Numbered from the stretch's first letter, positions 29,595 through 39,243 are shown. The stretch: 64,000 nucleotides of DNA from Pseudomonas pharyngis (GCF_021602345.1 NZ_BQID01000006.1:295828-359827); one strand, 5' to 3'. Program-made: numbers and translations. Notes: a model not told the origin generated them from the letters alone.

Positions 29595-29865
29595 TTTCTG
29601 GCGTTCGGGTGGACGATGGCAATTTATAAGCACTCACCCAATAACATGCAAAAACGCGACACAGAAACGTCGCGTATCGGATAGTTCGCCCTCTAACAGT
29701 GCGTTTGTCGGGCAAATTCGTTAGGCTAGCCGCCATTTTGCGTCTGCCGCCCACAAGGCATGCAACGCGCTAAACGGGTCAGTCTTATACGGATTGACAG
29801 CATTTCCCTAACCCCACAGGGAAATCCCCCTCTAAATTCCGATTCAGTAGTGTGGTATTTCCTTA
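29595..29865. other. sucD-brnQ intergenic region with leader hairpins
   Basis: No gene. Two hairpins are visible: CGCGAC / GTCGCG at about 29653-29675 and ATTTCCCT / AGGGAAAT at 29802-29825. A TTGACA occurs at about 29793 without a convincing -10. The second hairpin lies in the probable brnQ leader, about 40 nt before its ATG, and could be regulatory. Confidence 0.45.
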
Positions 29866-31179
29866 ATGAAAGTTTTGAAAGGTCAGGACATCCTGGCACT
29901 TGGCTTTATGACATTCGCCCTGTTCGTCGGGGCCGGCAACATCATCTTCCCGCCTATCGTCGGTTTGCAGTCCGGGCCTAACGTCTGGATCGCGGCGCTG
30001 GGCTTTCTGATCACGGCGGTCGGTCTGCCGGTGGTCACCGTGGTCGCACTGGCCAAGGTCGGTGGCGCAATGGACGCCCTGAGCAGCCCGATCGGCAAAA
30101 TCGCTGGTGGCGTGCTGGCAGCGGCTTGCTACCTGGCCGTCGGCCCATTGTTCGCCACCCCGCGAACCGCGACCGTCTCCTTTGAAGTGGGTCTGGCGCC
30201 GCTGACCGGCGAGAGCCCGCTGGCACTGTTCCTCTACAGTTCGGTGTACTTCCTGCTGGTGTTCTTCATTTCGCTCTACCCTGGGCGTCTGCTGGACACT
30301 GTCGGTCGCTTCCTCGCGCCGCTGAAAATCATCGCCCTGGCCGTGCTCGGCATCGCCGCATTCGCACTGCCGGCTGGTGATATCGGCGTGGCCACTCCGG
30401 AATACGTTGCGGCACCGTTCTCCCAGGGCTTCATCAATGGTTACCTGACCATGGATACCCTCGGCGCGCTGGTGTTCGGCATCGTCATCGTCAACGCGAT
30501 CCGCTCCCGTGGCGTCGAGTCGCCGGCGCTGATCACCCGTTACGCGATCATCGCCGGGCTGATTGCCGGTGTCGGTCTGGCGCTGGTGTATGTCAGCCTG
30601 TTCCGTCTGGGTTCCGGCAGCCATGAAGTGGCGGCGGGCGCGACCAACGGTGCGGCGGTGCTGCACGCCTACGTGCAACACACCTTCGGTTCGCTGGGCA
30701 GTGGCTTCCTCGCCGTGCTGATTTCCCTGGCGTGCCTGGTGACAGCGGTTGGCCTGACCTGCGCCTGTGCCGAATACTTCAGCCGCGTATTGCCGCTGTC
30801 CTACAAGACCCTGGTGATCATCCTGGCGGCGTTCTCGCTGCTGGTGTCCAACCTGGGCCTGACCAAGCTGATCGCGTTCTCGATCCCGGTGCTAACCGCG
30901 ATCTACCCGCCGTGCATCGTGCTGGTGGCCCTGAGCTTCTGTGCGGCGTTCTGGCATGAACAGAGCCGCATCATGGGCCCGGTAATGTTGGTGTCGTTCG
31001 TGTTCGGCACCATCGATGCGTTGAAAGGTGCTGGCCTGGCTGACTGGATGCCATCGCAACTGGCTCACCTGCCGCTGAGCGAGCAAGGTCTGGCGTGGCT
31101 GGTGCCGTGCGTGATGACCCTGGTGGTTGCCGTGGTTTGCGACCGCCTGCTGGGCAAGCGCGCCGAAGCACTCGCCTAA
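29866..31179 (+). CDS. brnQ: Branched-chain amino acid:cation symporter (LIVCS family)
   Basis: 437 residues, 12 TM helices, a BrnQ/BraB transporter. The N-terminal signature [24 protein letters not shown] is diagnostic (quoted part: [14 protein letters not shown]). Further matches are the [17 protein letters not shown] and [11 protein letters not shown] segments. It imports leucine, isoleucine and valine with Na+. In P. aeruginosa the braB gene occupies the same position after sucD, so BraB is the likely orthologue. Confidence 0.93.
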   Translation: MKVLKGQDILALGFMTFALFVGAGNIIFPPIVGLQSGPNVWIAALGFLITAVGLPVVTVVALAKVGGAMDALSSPIGKIAGGVLAAACYLAVGPLFATPRTATVSFEVGLAPLTGESPLALFLYSSVYFLLVFFISLYPGRLLDTVGRFLAPLKIIALAVLGIAAFALPAGDIGVATPEYVAAPFSQGFINGYLTMDTLGALVFGIVIVNAIRSRGVESPALITRYAIIAGLIAGVGLALVYVSLFRLGSGSHEVAAGATNGAAVLHAYVQHTFGSLGSGFLAVLISLACLVTAVGLTCACAEYFSRVLPLSYKTLVIILAAFSLLVSNLGLTKLIAFSIPVLTAIYPPCIVLVALSFCAAFWHEQSRIMGPVMLVSFVFGTIDALKGAGLADWMPSQLAHLPLSEQGLAWLVPCVMTLVVAVVCDRLLGKRAEALA

Positions 31180-31221
31180 GATTGCCGGGCCGCCACAAGC
31201 GGCTGCCGAGCGATTAAACAG

Positions 31222-31255
31222 AAATGCCCCGTATCAATCGATACGGGGCATTTTT
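31222..31255 (+). terminator. Intrinsic terminator after brnQ
   Basis: Perfect 14-bp stem AAATGCCCCGTATC / GATACGGGGCATTT with an AATC loop and trailing Ts. Confidence 0.92.
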
Positions 31256-31267
31256 GTATTTCACACA

Positions 31268-32536
31268 CTATTGTTGGTTGGTAGCGAGATAGCGGACGAC
31301 GGTAGCCGTATTGAATTGGTAGCGACAGTTGCCGGATGCAATGATTTTGTTGTCAGGTTGCACGACGACTGACTCCCATAGTTCTCGATCAAACCCGATA
31401 TTCGTTTCTTGAAATCCAGCGGTTCCGAAGGTGGTATCAGGTTTGCCTGTCACATCGTATCGAGCGACTAGCGAACTTTCATTACTCCTGAGGCCGATCA
31501 GGCCTACAACAACAATTCCACTGATTGTGTTTCCACCTATCGCGTTCCATGCGTTGGCCTCTCCTGTTGGCGCTTCACTGACCACAGGCTTGCCTCCGTT
31601 GAAAACGAGGTTGGGGCTGCCATTAGCGTTGTAAAAAGCAATTACGCCTCTTCGCTCACGCCCCCAGACGTCATTCGAATTCAGATCTCGCGATCCAGCG
31701 ACAATAACGCTGCCATCCGGATTCAGCATCATGCTCGAAAACCCCGTGTATACGCCGTCCACTCGGATTCGGATTTCGCCGTTCTGCCCAAATCCCTGGT
31801 CGGGTGTTCCATTGGGGTGGTAGCGGGCGATGAGGCCCTCATAGTCAAATGTGGAGCCTGCAATGGTGATCTTTCCGTCGTTCGATACGGCCACAGCTGC
31901 GATGCGGTACTTGGTTATCAGACTGCCGCTGCCATTGAACGATAAGTCTGGAGAACCGTCGTGTGAGAATTTTTGGATCAGTGTCCATGAAGTGAATACG
32001 ATTGCACCATCAGGGCCGATTGCAACGTTGGAAAGGGGAGAGTTCGAAGTATTTGCCGACATCGCTATCAGGCTCAATACATTTGGATTCGCAATCGGTG
32101 GGACGATCACTACGCCGTCATCACCAAAAGTTTGATCACGAGTTCCATCTGGAAGAAGGCGCAGGATGGCGTCATTCTTAGCATCAGTACCATAATGGGT
32201 GCCGATCAAAATAATGCTGCCATCGTCATTTCGTTGAGCCCCAAATGGAAACGCGGGAGCACCATCCTTGAAGCCGCCGGTGAAAATTCCGTTATTGGCG
32301 AATCCGGTATCCAGGGTGCCGTTTTCCAGGAGTTGAACCAGCTGGAAGTCCAGGCGATCCTCCCATCTGACGCTTCCCCACATCAAGATTTTGCCTTCGT
32401 CGAGTCGTGCCACAATATCAAGGGTGTCGCTGCCTGGAAGGGAAAAATCATAGGCAACTCCATCTTCACCAAAAGTTTGATCAAAGCCTTGGTTGTTCTG
32501 ACTTTTTTTCGCGCGTATCTGAGCTGGTCTTGACAT
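31268..32536 (-). CDS. Delta-60 repeat protein, probable accessory gene
   Basis: 422 residues built from tandem ~55-60-residue delta-60 (TIGR02608-type) units. The unit-closing motif NGTxDxxFGxxG recurs about seven times: FDQTFGEDG, NGTLDTGFANNG, DGTRDQTFGDDG, DGSPDLSFNGSG, NGTPDQGFGQNG, NGSPNLVFNGG and TGKPDTTFGTAG. Each unit also has a DGKI/DGSI..GS or AG strand, consistent with a beta-propeller-like fold. No signal peptide, lipobox or membrane segment is present, and the N-terminus (MSRPAQIRAKKSQNNQG) is basic and polar. Base composition is visibly lower in GC than the neighbours. It sits alone between two conserved blocks, so it was probably acquired horizontally. Molecular role unknown. 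The 242 nt upstream (32537-32778) hold no recognised gene. Confidence 0.82.
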   Translation of the reverse strand: MSRPAQIRAKKSQNNQGFDQTFGEDGVAYDFSLPGSDTLDIVARLDEGKILMWGSVRWEDRLDFQLVQLLENGTLDTGFANNGIFTGGFKDGAPAFPFGAQRNDDGSIILIGTHYGTDAKNDAILRLLPDGTRDQTFGDDGVVIVPPIANPNVLSLIAMSANTSNSPLSNVAIGPDGAIVFTSWTLIQKFSHDGSPDLSFNGSGSLITKYRIAAVAVSNDGKITIAGSTFDYEGLIARYHPNGTPDQGFGQNGEIRIRVDGVYTGFSSMMLNPDGSVIVAGSRDLNSNDVWGRERRGVIAFYNANGSPNLVFNGGKPVVSEAPTGEANAWNAIGGNTISGIVVVGLIGLRSNESSLVARYDVTGKPDTTFGTAGFQETNIGFDRELWESVVVQPDNKIIASGNCRYQFNTATVVRYLATNQQ

Positions 32537-32778
32537 GGTTGATGCTCCGGGATGGCGGTTGGTCGTTCTCCAATGACGTTACTCGGCTGAAGCCCACCTT
32601 GCACCTGTCAGAACTGACAGCTATTGATTGCACGCGACCAATAGAATTCTCAGTAAGCGGTGCCTTTTGCGCTCACCTGGCGTCCAAGCTGGGTTCATGT
32701 CGCGAGGGTAAAACTATGAAGTTATTGCTTGCGCGGAAACTTTCTTGCTACTTGCCTAGCTATCATCAAAGGACCTGC

Positions 32779-33516
32779 ATGTCGTTCATCCAAGCCAACC
32801 TGATCCATCTGCAGGCCGCGCTCTGGTTTGTCATCTGCTGGGGCGGATACACCCGTTATGCCACCTGGAAGGGCCGTGACACCGCGTGCCTGGCCAGCGT
32901 GCTGCACCTGTACCGCGAAGACTGGATGCGCCGCATGCTGCTGCGCGACAACCGCATCGCCGATGCCAGCGTGATCGGCAACCTTGAACGCAACGCCTCG
33001 TTCTTCGCTTCTAGCACACTGATTATTCTGGCGGGCATTCTGACCGTGCTCGGCGCTTCCGAGCGCGCGGTGTCATTGCTGGCGGACATTCCGATGGTGC
33101 AACAGGCCTCGCAGGGCATGTCGGAGATCAAGTTGCTGTGCCTGGCGCTGGTGTTCGTCTATGCCTTCTTCACCTTCAGCTGGTGCATGCGCCAGTACAA
33201 CTTCGCCGCCATTCTGGTCGGCTCGGCCCCGATGATCGGTGAGCGGCAAGTCTCGGAGCAGGAGCGCAAGGCGTTCGCCTCGCGGGCGGCGCGGGTGATT
33301 TCGATGGCGGCCAACCAGTTCAACTTCGGTCTGCGTTCGTATTACTTCGGGATGAGCATGCTGGCGTGGTTCGTCAGCCCGTGGCTGTTCATGTTGATGA
33401 GCGCCGGCGTGGTGCTGGTGTTGTATCGCCGGGAGTTTCATTCCGACGTGCTCGATGTAATGGTCTATACCCCTACAGAGGCGCCATTGCCCGAAGCGAA
33501 CAAAGAGGCTGCTTGA
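32779..33516 (+). CDS. DUF599 membrane protein
   Basis: 245 residues from ATG (MSFIQANLIHLQAALWF); longer frames upstream run into non-coding sequence. Four TM helices are visible at about 7-23, 75-93, 112-130 and 190-218. Family features include GRDTACLASVLHLYREDWMRRML and NASFFASSTLIILAG. DUF599 has no established function. It overlaps the MAPEG gene by one nucleotide, so the two form a coupled two-gene operon. Confidence 0.85.
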   Translation: MSFIQANLIHLQAALWFVICWGGYTRYATWKGRDTACLASVLHLYREDWMRRMLLRDNRIADASVIGNLERNASFFASSTLIILAGILTVLGASERAVSLLADIPMVQQASQGMSEIKLLCLALVFVYAFFTFSWCMRQYNFAAILVGSAPMIGERQVSEQERKAFASRAARVISMAANQFNFGLRSYYFGMSMLAWFVSPWLFMLMSAGVVLVLYRREFHSDVLDVMVYTPTEAPLPEANKEAA

Positions 33517-33917
33517 TGAGTATTCCGTTCTGGTGTGTGTTTATCAGTGCATTGTTGATCTACGTGGCGCGTATGCCGGTCGGCAAGGCCATGAAAGAGC
33601 AGGGCGGTTACAACAACCACCTGCCGCGTCAGCAGCAGGCGCAACTCACCGGTTACGGCGCCCGGGCACTGGCGGCACATCAGAACAGCATCGAAGCGTT
33701 CATCCTGTTCGCCGTTGGCGTGCTGATGGCGCATACCACGCAGACGGCGGGATGGCTGATCGATACATTGGCGATCATCTTCGTGATCTCACGGATTCTC
33801 TATCTGTGGTTCTACCTGGCGGATATTCCCAAGCTGCGCAGTCTGGTCTGGCTGGTCGGCTTAGTGTGTTCATTGTTGCTGATGATTAGTCCGACTTTTA
33901 GAACTGTTTTGCTCTAA
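33516..33917 (+). CDS. MAPEG-family membrane protein
   Basis: 133 residues with four hydrophobic helices. MAPEG (membrane-associated eicosanoid/glutathione metabolism) features are the R-x-x-x-A-H-x-N-x-x-E segment RALAAHQNSIEAF and RILYLWFYLADIPKLRSL near the C-terminus. Bacterial members are mostly uncharacterised; glutathione-dependent detoxification is the family theme. Its ATG overlaps the DUF599 stop (TGATG). Confidence 0.87.
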   Translation: MSIPFWCVFISALLIYVARMPVGKAMKEQGGYNNHLPRQQQAQLTGYGARALAAHQNSIEAFILFAVGVLMAHTTQTAGWLIDTLAIIFVISRILYLWFYLADIPKLRSLVWLVGLVCSLLLMISPTFRTVLL

Positions 33918-33946
33918 GACGGCATGGGCAAAAAATCACAGGCAAA

Positions 33947-33977
33947 AGAAAACCCGCACTTGGCGGGTTTTCTTTTT
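33947..33977. terminator. Bidirectional terminator (MAPEG / small lipoprotein)
   Basis: Stem AGAAAACCCGC / GCGGGTTTTCT with a 5-nt loop; T-run on the right, A-run on the left. It serves the convergent MAPEG and small lipoprotein genes. Confidence 0.9.
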
Positions 33978-33994
33978 TGGCCATCAAGAGCGGC

Positions 33995-34231
33995 TTATTG
34001 CTTCTTGGCAGCTTCTTCTTGCGCTGCAGCATTCGATTCGGCCTGAGCTTTGGCAGCTTCGGCGTTTTCTTTCGCTGCGTCGTTCACTTTATCCTGAGCT
34101 TTGTTCATGTCTTGCTGAGCTTGTTCAGCATGTTGGTTGGCATCTTGAGCTTTGTCCTCGGATTTTTTATCGCAGGCAGCGAGACCGAGGGAAGCGGTCA
34201 ACATCAAGGCAATAGCTAAAGTCTTACGCAT
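33995..34231 (-). CDS. Small alanine-rich lipoprotein
   Basis: 78 residues. Lipoprotein signal peptide MRKTLAIALMLTASLGLAAC with a LAAC lipobox; mature protein starts at C20. The mature part is almost entirely Ala, Gln, Lys, Glu, Asp and Asn with no aromatic residues, and predicts one long coiled-coil or extended helix (KAQDANQHAEQAQQDMNKAQ). The start is fixed by the signal peptide; an upstream in-frame start is ignored. Residue after C20 is D, which in enterobacteria would signal inner-membrane retention. Function unknown; composition recalls stress-type or Lpp-like envelope proteins. Confidence 0.8.
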   Translation of the reverse strand: MRKTLAIALMLTASLGLAACDKKSEDKAQDANQHAEQAQQDMNKAQDKVNDAAKENAEAAKAQAESNAAAQEEAAKKQ

Positions 34232-34389
34232 GGGGTGTTTCTCCTTATGGAAAATAACTACTGGCCTTAAGAGCTCAGGCCCACGGCTTAAGTTCCTCAT
34301 TTCTTTCAGATATATAAGTTTGTTTTGCAATGGAACTTTTGCTGTTCTTTCCACTACTGGGAATAGCGACTAACAAGAGTAATTATCAA

Positions 34390-34866
34390 ATGGCCGAAAA
34401 CCCCGTTTTTGAGCGCGCGACACGGTTTCTCTCGGCCTTGCGCCACTGTCAGGTGCTGGGATTGAAGGTGCACAGCGCAAGTAGCGAAGGCCTGACGGTG
34501 ATGCTGCCGTACAGTGCGCAGATCGTTGGCAATCCGCTGACCGGCGTGATCCACGGCGGGGCGATCACGTCGCTGATGGATACCGCGTGCGGCATGTCGA
34601 CCCTGTGCGTCCTGCCGGAATTCGAAGTCTGCCCGACCCTCGATTTGCGCATCGATTACATGCACGCCGCCGAGCCGTATAAAGACGTCTATGGCTTCGC
34701 CCAATGTTATCGAGTCACCACCGATGTGATCTTCGCCCGCGGCTTTGCCTATCAAGATGATCCCGAGCAGCCGATTGCCCATGTCGTCGGAACCTTCATG
34801 CGCATGGGCAAGGGCCTTAAAGGCACCAAAGGCTTTGGTGGCGCGATCAAGGGAGAAACCCCATGA
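34390..34866 (+). CDS. PaaI-type hotdog thioesterase, first of a pair
   Basis: 158 residues from ATG MAENPVFERATRFLSAL. Hotdog fold with the active-site segment NPLTGVIHGGAITSLMDTACG (about 53-73; the quoted core is GVIHGGAITSLMDTACG), where HGG and the downstream acidic/Thr residues belong to the PaaI thioesterase signature. It would hydrolyse an acyl-CoA, substrate unknown. It overlaps the next gene by four nucleotides (ATGA). The two neighbours may form a heteromer. Confidence 0.87.
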   Translation: MAENPVFERATRFLSALRHCQVLGLKVHSASSEGLTVMLPYSAQIVGNPLTGVIHGGAITSLMDTACGMSTLCVLPEFEVCPTLDLRIDYMHAAEPYKDVYGFAQCYRVTTDVIFARGFAYQDDPEQPIAHVVGTFMRMGKGLKGTKGFGGAIKGETP

Positions 34867-35315
34867 GCGACGATTTCAAGCAGCAACTGCAAGAGGCCCA
34901 CGAGAAGGGTGACTACGCGCCGTTGCTGAAGCTGATTCCCTACGCCGGACTCATCGGCGTCGAGTGCTCGCGAGTCGGTGATGACTTGCTGTTCAGGCTG
35001 CCAGCAAACAAGGACAACATTGGTAACCCTTTATTGCCAGCGATCCACGGCGGAGTGATTGCCGGGTTCATGGAGCTGTCCGCGGCCCTGCACCTGCTGA
35101 TTTTCACCGGCGCGCCCGGTGTACCGAAAATTATCGATTTCTCCCTCGATTACCTGCGGGCCGGGCAGTTTCGCGACACCTGGGCCCGGTGTCAGGTCTG
35201 CCGTCAGGGCCGGCGGGTGGCCAACGTCGCGGTCACGGCCTGGCAAAGTACCGAGAGCCAACCGATCGCCACTGCCCGCGCGCATTTCAAAATCGATGAG
35301 CCCTTGAAATCCTGA
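34863..35315 (+). CDS. PaaI-type hotdog thioesterase, second of a pair
   Basis: 150 residues with the matching signature GNPLLPAIHGGVIAGFMELSA. The catalytic-helix acidic residue is E rather than the D of its partner, and the C-terminal strands (ITARAHFKI-like) are conserved. Low similarity to the first gene suggests ancient duplication. Translation is coupled to the upstream gene. Substrate unknown. Confidence 0.85.
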   Translation: MSDDFKQQLQEAHEKGDYAPLLKLIPYAGLIGVECSRVGDDLLFRLPANKDNIGNPLLPAIHGGVIAGFMELSAALHLLIFTGAPGVPKIIDFSLDYLRAGQFRDTWARCQVCRQGRRVANVAVTAWQSTESQPIATARAHFKIDEPLKS

Positions 35316-35396
35316 AGCACGCCCCCAACTCACAGAACAACCCGCCGCCGACCGGTAAGGTCGCGGCCAATGCCATCTGATTGGAGTTTGATGACC

Positions 35397-37301
35397 ATGA
35401 GTGTGGAAACTCAAAAGGAAACCCTGGGCTTCCAGACCGAGGTGAAGCAACTGCTGCACCTCATGATCCATTCGCTGTATTCCAACAAGGAAATCTTCCT
35501 TCGCGAATTGATCTCGAACGCCTCTGACGCTGTCGACAAATTGCGCTTCGAAGCCCTGGCCAAGCCTGAGCTGCTCGAAGATGGCGCTGAACTGAAAATC
35601 CGTGTGAGCTTCGACAAGGACGCCAAGACCGTCACCCTCGAAGACAACGGCATCGGCATGAACCGTGACGATGTGATCACCCACCTGGGTACCATCGCCA
35701 AATCCGGCACTGCCGATTTCATGAAGAACCTGTCCGGCGATCAGAAGAAGGATTCGCACCTGATCGGTCAGTTCGGTGTGGGTTTCTACTCGGCCTTCAT
35801 CGTTGCTGACAAAGTTGACGTGTACAGCCGTCGCGCCGGCACTGCTGCCAGCGAAGGCGTGCACTGGTCGTCGAAAGGCGAGGGCGAATTCGAAGTCGCC
35901 ACCATCGACAAGCCGGAGCGCGGCACTCGCATCGTCCTGCACCTGAAATCCGGTGAAGACGAGTTTGCCGATGGCTGGCGTCTGCGCAACATCATCAAGA
36001 AGTACTCCGACCACATCGCGCTGCCGATCGAGTTGCCGAAAGAAGTGGCCGCTGCCGAAGGCGAAGAGAAGCCTGAAGTTGAATGGGAAACCGTCAACCG
36101 CGCCAGCGCCCTGTGGACCCGTCCTCGCACCGAAGTGAAGGACGAGGAATACCAGGAGTTCTACAAACACATCGCTCACGACTTCGAAAACCCGCTGTCG
36201 TGGAGCCATAACAAGGTCGAAGGCAAGCTCGAGTACAGCTCGCTGCTGTACGTGCCGGCCCGCGCACCGTTCGATCTGTACCAGCGTGAAGCGCCGAAAG
36301 GCCTGAAGCTGTACGTACAGCGCGTGTTCGTGATGGATCAGGCCGAGTCGTTCCTGCCGCTGTACCTGCGCTTCATCAAGGGCGTGGTCGACTCCAACGA
36401 CCTGTCGCTGAACGTGTCGCGGGAAATCCTGCAGAAAGACCCGATCATCGACTCGATGAAGTCGGCGCTGACCAAGCGCGTGCTGGACATGCTGGAAAAA
36501 CTGGCGAAGAACGAGCCTGAGCAATACAAGGGCTTCTGGAAGAACTTCGGTCAGGTCATGAAAGAAGGCCCGGCAGAAGATTTCGCCAACAAGGAAAAAA
36601 TTGCCGGTCTGCTGCGCTTCGCATCGACCAACGGCACCGACGGCGAGCAGATCGTCGGTCTGGCCGAGTACCTGGCGCGCGCCAAGGAAGGTCAGGACAA
36701 GATCTACTACCTCACCGGCGAAACCTACGCGCAGGTCAAGAACAGCCCGCACCTGGAAGTCTTCCGCAAGAAAGGCATCGAAGTGCTGCTGCTGACCGAC
36801 CGTATCGACGAGTGGCTGATGAGTTACCTCAGCGATTTCGACGGCAAGACGTTTGTCGACGTCGCGCGCGGTGACCTGGATCTGGGCAATCTGGACTCGG
36901 AAGAGGACAAGAAGGCCGCAGAAGAAGTCGCCAAGTCGAAAGAAGGTCTGGTCGAGCGCCTGAAAACCGCACTGGGCGATTCCGTTGCCGAAGTCCGGGT
37001 TTCCCATCGCCTGACCGATTCGCCGGCTATTCTGGCCATCGGCGAGCAGGACCTGGGTCTGCAAATGCGTCAGATCCTCGAGGCCAGTGGGCAGAAGGTG
37101 CCGGATTCGAAGCCGATCTTCGAATTCAACCCGAGCCACCCGCTGATCGAGAAGCTCGACAACGAGGCCAGCGAAGATCGCTTCAGCGACCTGTCGCACA
37201 TCCTCTTCGACCAGGCCGCCCTGGCGGCGGGCGACAGCTTGAAAGACCCGGCCGCTTACGTGACCCGTCTGAACAAGCTGCTGGTCGAGCTGTCGGCCTG
37301 A
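35397..37301 (+). CDS. htpG: Molecular chaperone HtpG (Hsp90)
   Basis: 634 residues from [24 protein letters not shown] second ATG 6 nt upstream is only about 4 nt from the GGAG SD, so the downstream start is preferred. GHKL ATPase motifs: [36 protein letters not shown]. The middle domain has the catalytic arginine region NVSREILQ. It is a cytosolic ATP-dependent chaperone. A heat-shock (sigma-32) promoter is expected; none was clearly recognised. Confidence 0.98.
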   Translation: MSVETQKETLGFQTEVKQLLHLMIHSLYSNKEIFLRELISNASDAVDKLRFEALAKPELLEDGAELKIRVSFDKDAKTVTLEDNGIGMNRDDVITHLGTIAKSGTADFMKNLSGDQKKDSHLIGQFGVGFYSAFIVADKVDVYSRRAGTAASEGVHWSSKGEGEFEVATIDKPERGTRIVLHLKSGEDEFADGWRLRNIIKKYSDHIALPIELPKEVAAAEGEEKPEVEWETVNRASALWTRPRTEVKDEEYQEFYKHIAHDFENPLSWSHNKVEGKLEYSSLLYVPARAPFDLYQREAPKGLKLYVQRVFVMDQAESFLPLYLRFIKGVVDSNDLSLNVSREILQKDPIIDSMKSALTKRVLDMLEKLAKNEPEQYKGFWKNFGQVMKEGPAEDFANKEKIAGLLRFASTNGTDGEQIVGLAEYLARAKEGQDKIYYLTGETYAQVKNSPHLEVFRKKGIEVLLLTDRIDEWLMSYLSDFDGKTFVDVARGDLDLGNLDSEEDKKAAEEVAKSKEGLVERLKTALGDSVAEVRVSHRLTDSPAILAIGEQDLGLQMRQILEASGQKVPDSKPIFEFNPSHPLIEKLDNEASEDRFSDLSHILFDQAALAAGDSLKDPAAYVTRLNKLLVELSA

Positions 37302-37312
37302 TCAAGCTGTAG

Positions 37313-37338
37313 AAAAACCCGCTTCGGCGGGTTTTTTC
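37313..37338 (+). terminator. Intrinsic terminator after htpG
   Basis: AAAACCCGC / GCGGGTTTT stem with a TTC-type loop and six or more Ts. Confidence 0.9.
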
Positions 37339-37369
37339 ATTCTGGAATTCAACCAATCTGGAGTCAGAA

Positions 37370-38098
37370 ATGAGCCAAGTCACTGTACGTTCCGTGGTCT
37401 ATCAGATTGACGGCCAGCCTTATGAAGGTCGCCTGGCCTTCGACGCCGAGCACAAAGGCGCGCGTCCGGGTCTGCTGATGGCGCCGAACTGGATGGGTGT
37501 CAGCGCTGGCGCTGAAGAAATCGCCAAGTCGGTGGCGGCCAAGGGTTATGTGGTGCTGATCGCTGACGTGTATGGCCAGGCCGTGCGTCCGCAGAACGCT
37601 AATCAGGCTGGTGCGGCGATGATGCCGCTGAAGAATGATCGTGCGCTGCTGCGCAAGCGTATGCAGGCCGCATTCGAGCAATTGCAGAAGCAGGGCGAGG
37701 CGGTGGTCGATACCTCGAAACTGGCGGTGTTCGGCTTCTGCTTCGGCGGTTGCTGCGCGCTAGATCTGGCCCGCACCGGTGCCCCGGTGAAAGCGGCGGT
37801 GTCGTTCCACGGCACACTGGATTCGCCGAACCCGGCGGACGCGAAGAACATCAAGGGCTCGGTGCTGGTGCTGCACGGTGCTTCGGACCCGCTGGTGCCG
37901 AAAGAGCAGTTGCCGGCATTCGAGGACGAGATGAACGCTGCTGGCGTGGACTGGCAGTTGCTGAGCTACGGTGGCGCCGTGCACTCGTTCACCGATCCGC
38001 ACGCCAATGTGCCGGGCAAGATGATGTACGACGCGAAGACCGCAGCGCGGGCGTTCAAGTCGATGCATGACTTGCTGGAAGAAGTGTTCAAGGGCTGA
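37370..38098 (+). CDS. Dienelactone hydrolase family protein
   Basis: 242 residues, alpha/beta hydrolase. Catalytic triad of the DLH family: nucleophile C124 in GFCFGGCC, D173 in HGASDPLVP and H205 in GGAVHSFTDP. A cytosolic enzyme with no signal peptide. Homologues next to htpG are conserved in Pseudomonas (as in P. aeruginosa), where no dienelactone pathway is nearby, so the physiological substrate is unknown. Confidence 0.88.
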   Translation: MSQVTVRSVVYQIDGQPYEGRLAFDAEHKGARPGLLMAPNWMGVSAGAEEIAKSVAAKGYVVLIADVYGQAVRPQNANQAGAAMMPLKNDRALLRKRMQAAFEQLQKQGEAVVDTSKLAVFGFCFGGCCALDLARTGAPVKAAVSFHGTLDSPNPADAKNIKGSVLVLHGASDPLVPKEQLPAFEDEMNAAGVDWQLLSYGGAVHSFTDPHANVPGKMMYDAKTAARAFKSMHDLLEEVFKG

Positions 38099-38141
38099 AG
38101 CCTGAAGAGCAAAAGCCCCTCATCGGAACGCCGCCCGCCTA

Positions 38142-38164
38142 ACCCTCTCCCGAAGGGAGAGGGG
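38142..38164. repeat. CCCTCTCCC-AA-GGGAGAGGG hairpin
   Basis: A compact palindrome (CCCTCTCCCGAAGGGAGAGG) downstream of the dienelactone hydrolase gene. Same family as 2711-2763. Confidence 0.7.
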
Positions 38165-38271
38165 ATCGATTGGGGCATATTTCAGAGCTACGCCGACCTG
38201 AACTTGCATTGTTGAATCCATAATCGACTCGGTGTTTCAGGTCGATGTATAACGCAAGACACCTCGGTCGG

Positions 38272-38308
38272 CTCCCTCTCCCCCCTGGGAGAGGGCTGGG
38301 GTGAGGGC
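38272..38308. repeat. CCCTCTCCC hairpin with GGGGTGAGGG tail
   Basis: A second copy of the family in the same 217-nt gap, here beside the pirin stop codon, with the same trailing sequence as the copy at 16060. Confidence 0.7.
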
Positions 38309-38315
38309 CGGCGGT

Positions 38316-39182
38316 TTAACGCGGCAGTTCAATTCGCTCGACTTCCCCCGGCACCGTCGGCCAGTCCCCGGCCGCCCACTTGCGTCGCGCCTCATCGATC
38401 GCCGCCGGATCGCTCGCGACAAAATTCCAGTTGATTCGCCGTGGCCCATCCAGTGGCGCACCACCGAACAACACCGCGTGGCTGTCGCTCTCGGCGAAGA
38501 GGCTCATCTCTTCCCCGGCTGGCAACACCACCAGCGCATGGGGTTCGACCGCTTCGCCATTCAGCTGCACATCACCACTCAACACATACAGCGCCCGCTC
38601 TTCATGTTCGGTCGGGATCAGCAACGTGGTCGCGGTTTGCATCTTCAGTTCGGCATACAGCGTAGGAGAAAGCACCGGCACCGGTGATTCCAGGCAAAAG
38701 CCTGACCCGGCGATCATGCGGATCTGCACGCCGAGGTTGTCGCTGACCGGCAAGGTCGCGGCCGGGTGGTGGCTGTAATGCCCCGGGCCTTGTTCGTGAT
38801 CCTTGGGCGAGGCGAGCCAGATTTGCAGGCCGTGCATCTTGAAGCTTTGCTCCCACAGCGGTTCGGGCGTGCGCTCGACGTGCGCGATCGCCGTACCAGC
38901 CGTCATCCAGCTGACATCGCCGGCGCTGACCACCTGATCCGAACCCAGGCTGTCCTTGTGCTGGATCTGTCCTTCGAACAAATACGTGAGGGTCGACAGA
39001 CCGATGTGCGGATGCTGTCGGATGTTCATGCCTTTGCCCGCCGGATAAACCGTTTCGAGCATGTGGTCGAAAAACACAAAAGGCCCGACGCTGCGGCATT
39101 TGGCTGACGGCAGCGGGCGCAGGATCGGCTGGCCTTCGACGTCTTCGGCGCGCGGGCGGATGATCAGGGGTTGGGTGTCCAT
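38316..39182 (-). CDS. Pirin family protein
   Basis: 288 residues, bicupin. Metal-site histidines appear in the N-terminal cupin (QHPHIGLSTLTYLFEG, then QHKDSLG) with a following H-x-E type pattern (AHVERTPE). The C-terminal cupin (ALYVLSGDVQLNGEAVEPH) has lost most metal ligands, as usual. Bacterial pirins have quercetinase or redox-sensing roles; which applies is unknown. It is followed by a repeat and preceded by the OsmC gene on the same strand (61 nt). Confidence 0.9.
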   Translation of the reverse strand: MDTQPLIIRPRAEDVEGQPILRPLPSAKCRSVGPFVFFDHMLETVYPAGKGMNIRQHPHIGLSTLTYLFEGQIQHKDSLGSDQVVSAGDVSWMTAGTAIAHVERTPEPLWEQSFKMHGLQIWLASPKDHEQGPGHYSHHPAATLPVSDNLGVQIRMIAGSGFCLESPVPVLSPTLYAELKMQTATTLLIPTEHEERALYVLSGDVQLNGEAVEPHALVVLPAGEEMSLFAESDSHAVLFGGAPLDGPRRINWNFVASDPAAIDEARRKWAAGDWPTVPGEVERIELPR

Positions 39183-39243
39183 GGTCCATTCCAGGCTGAG
39201 CGGGTGATGCGTGGAGCATAACCCGCCGGTGTCATCGAGGTGA

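Noticed and set aside
35031-37199. A 722-codon minus-strand frame opposite htpG
   Set aside because: Antisense shadow of htpG; no RBS or promoter.
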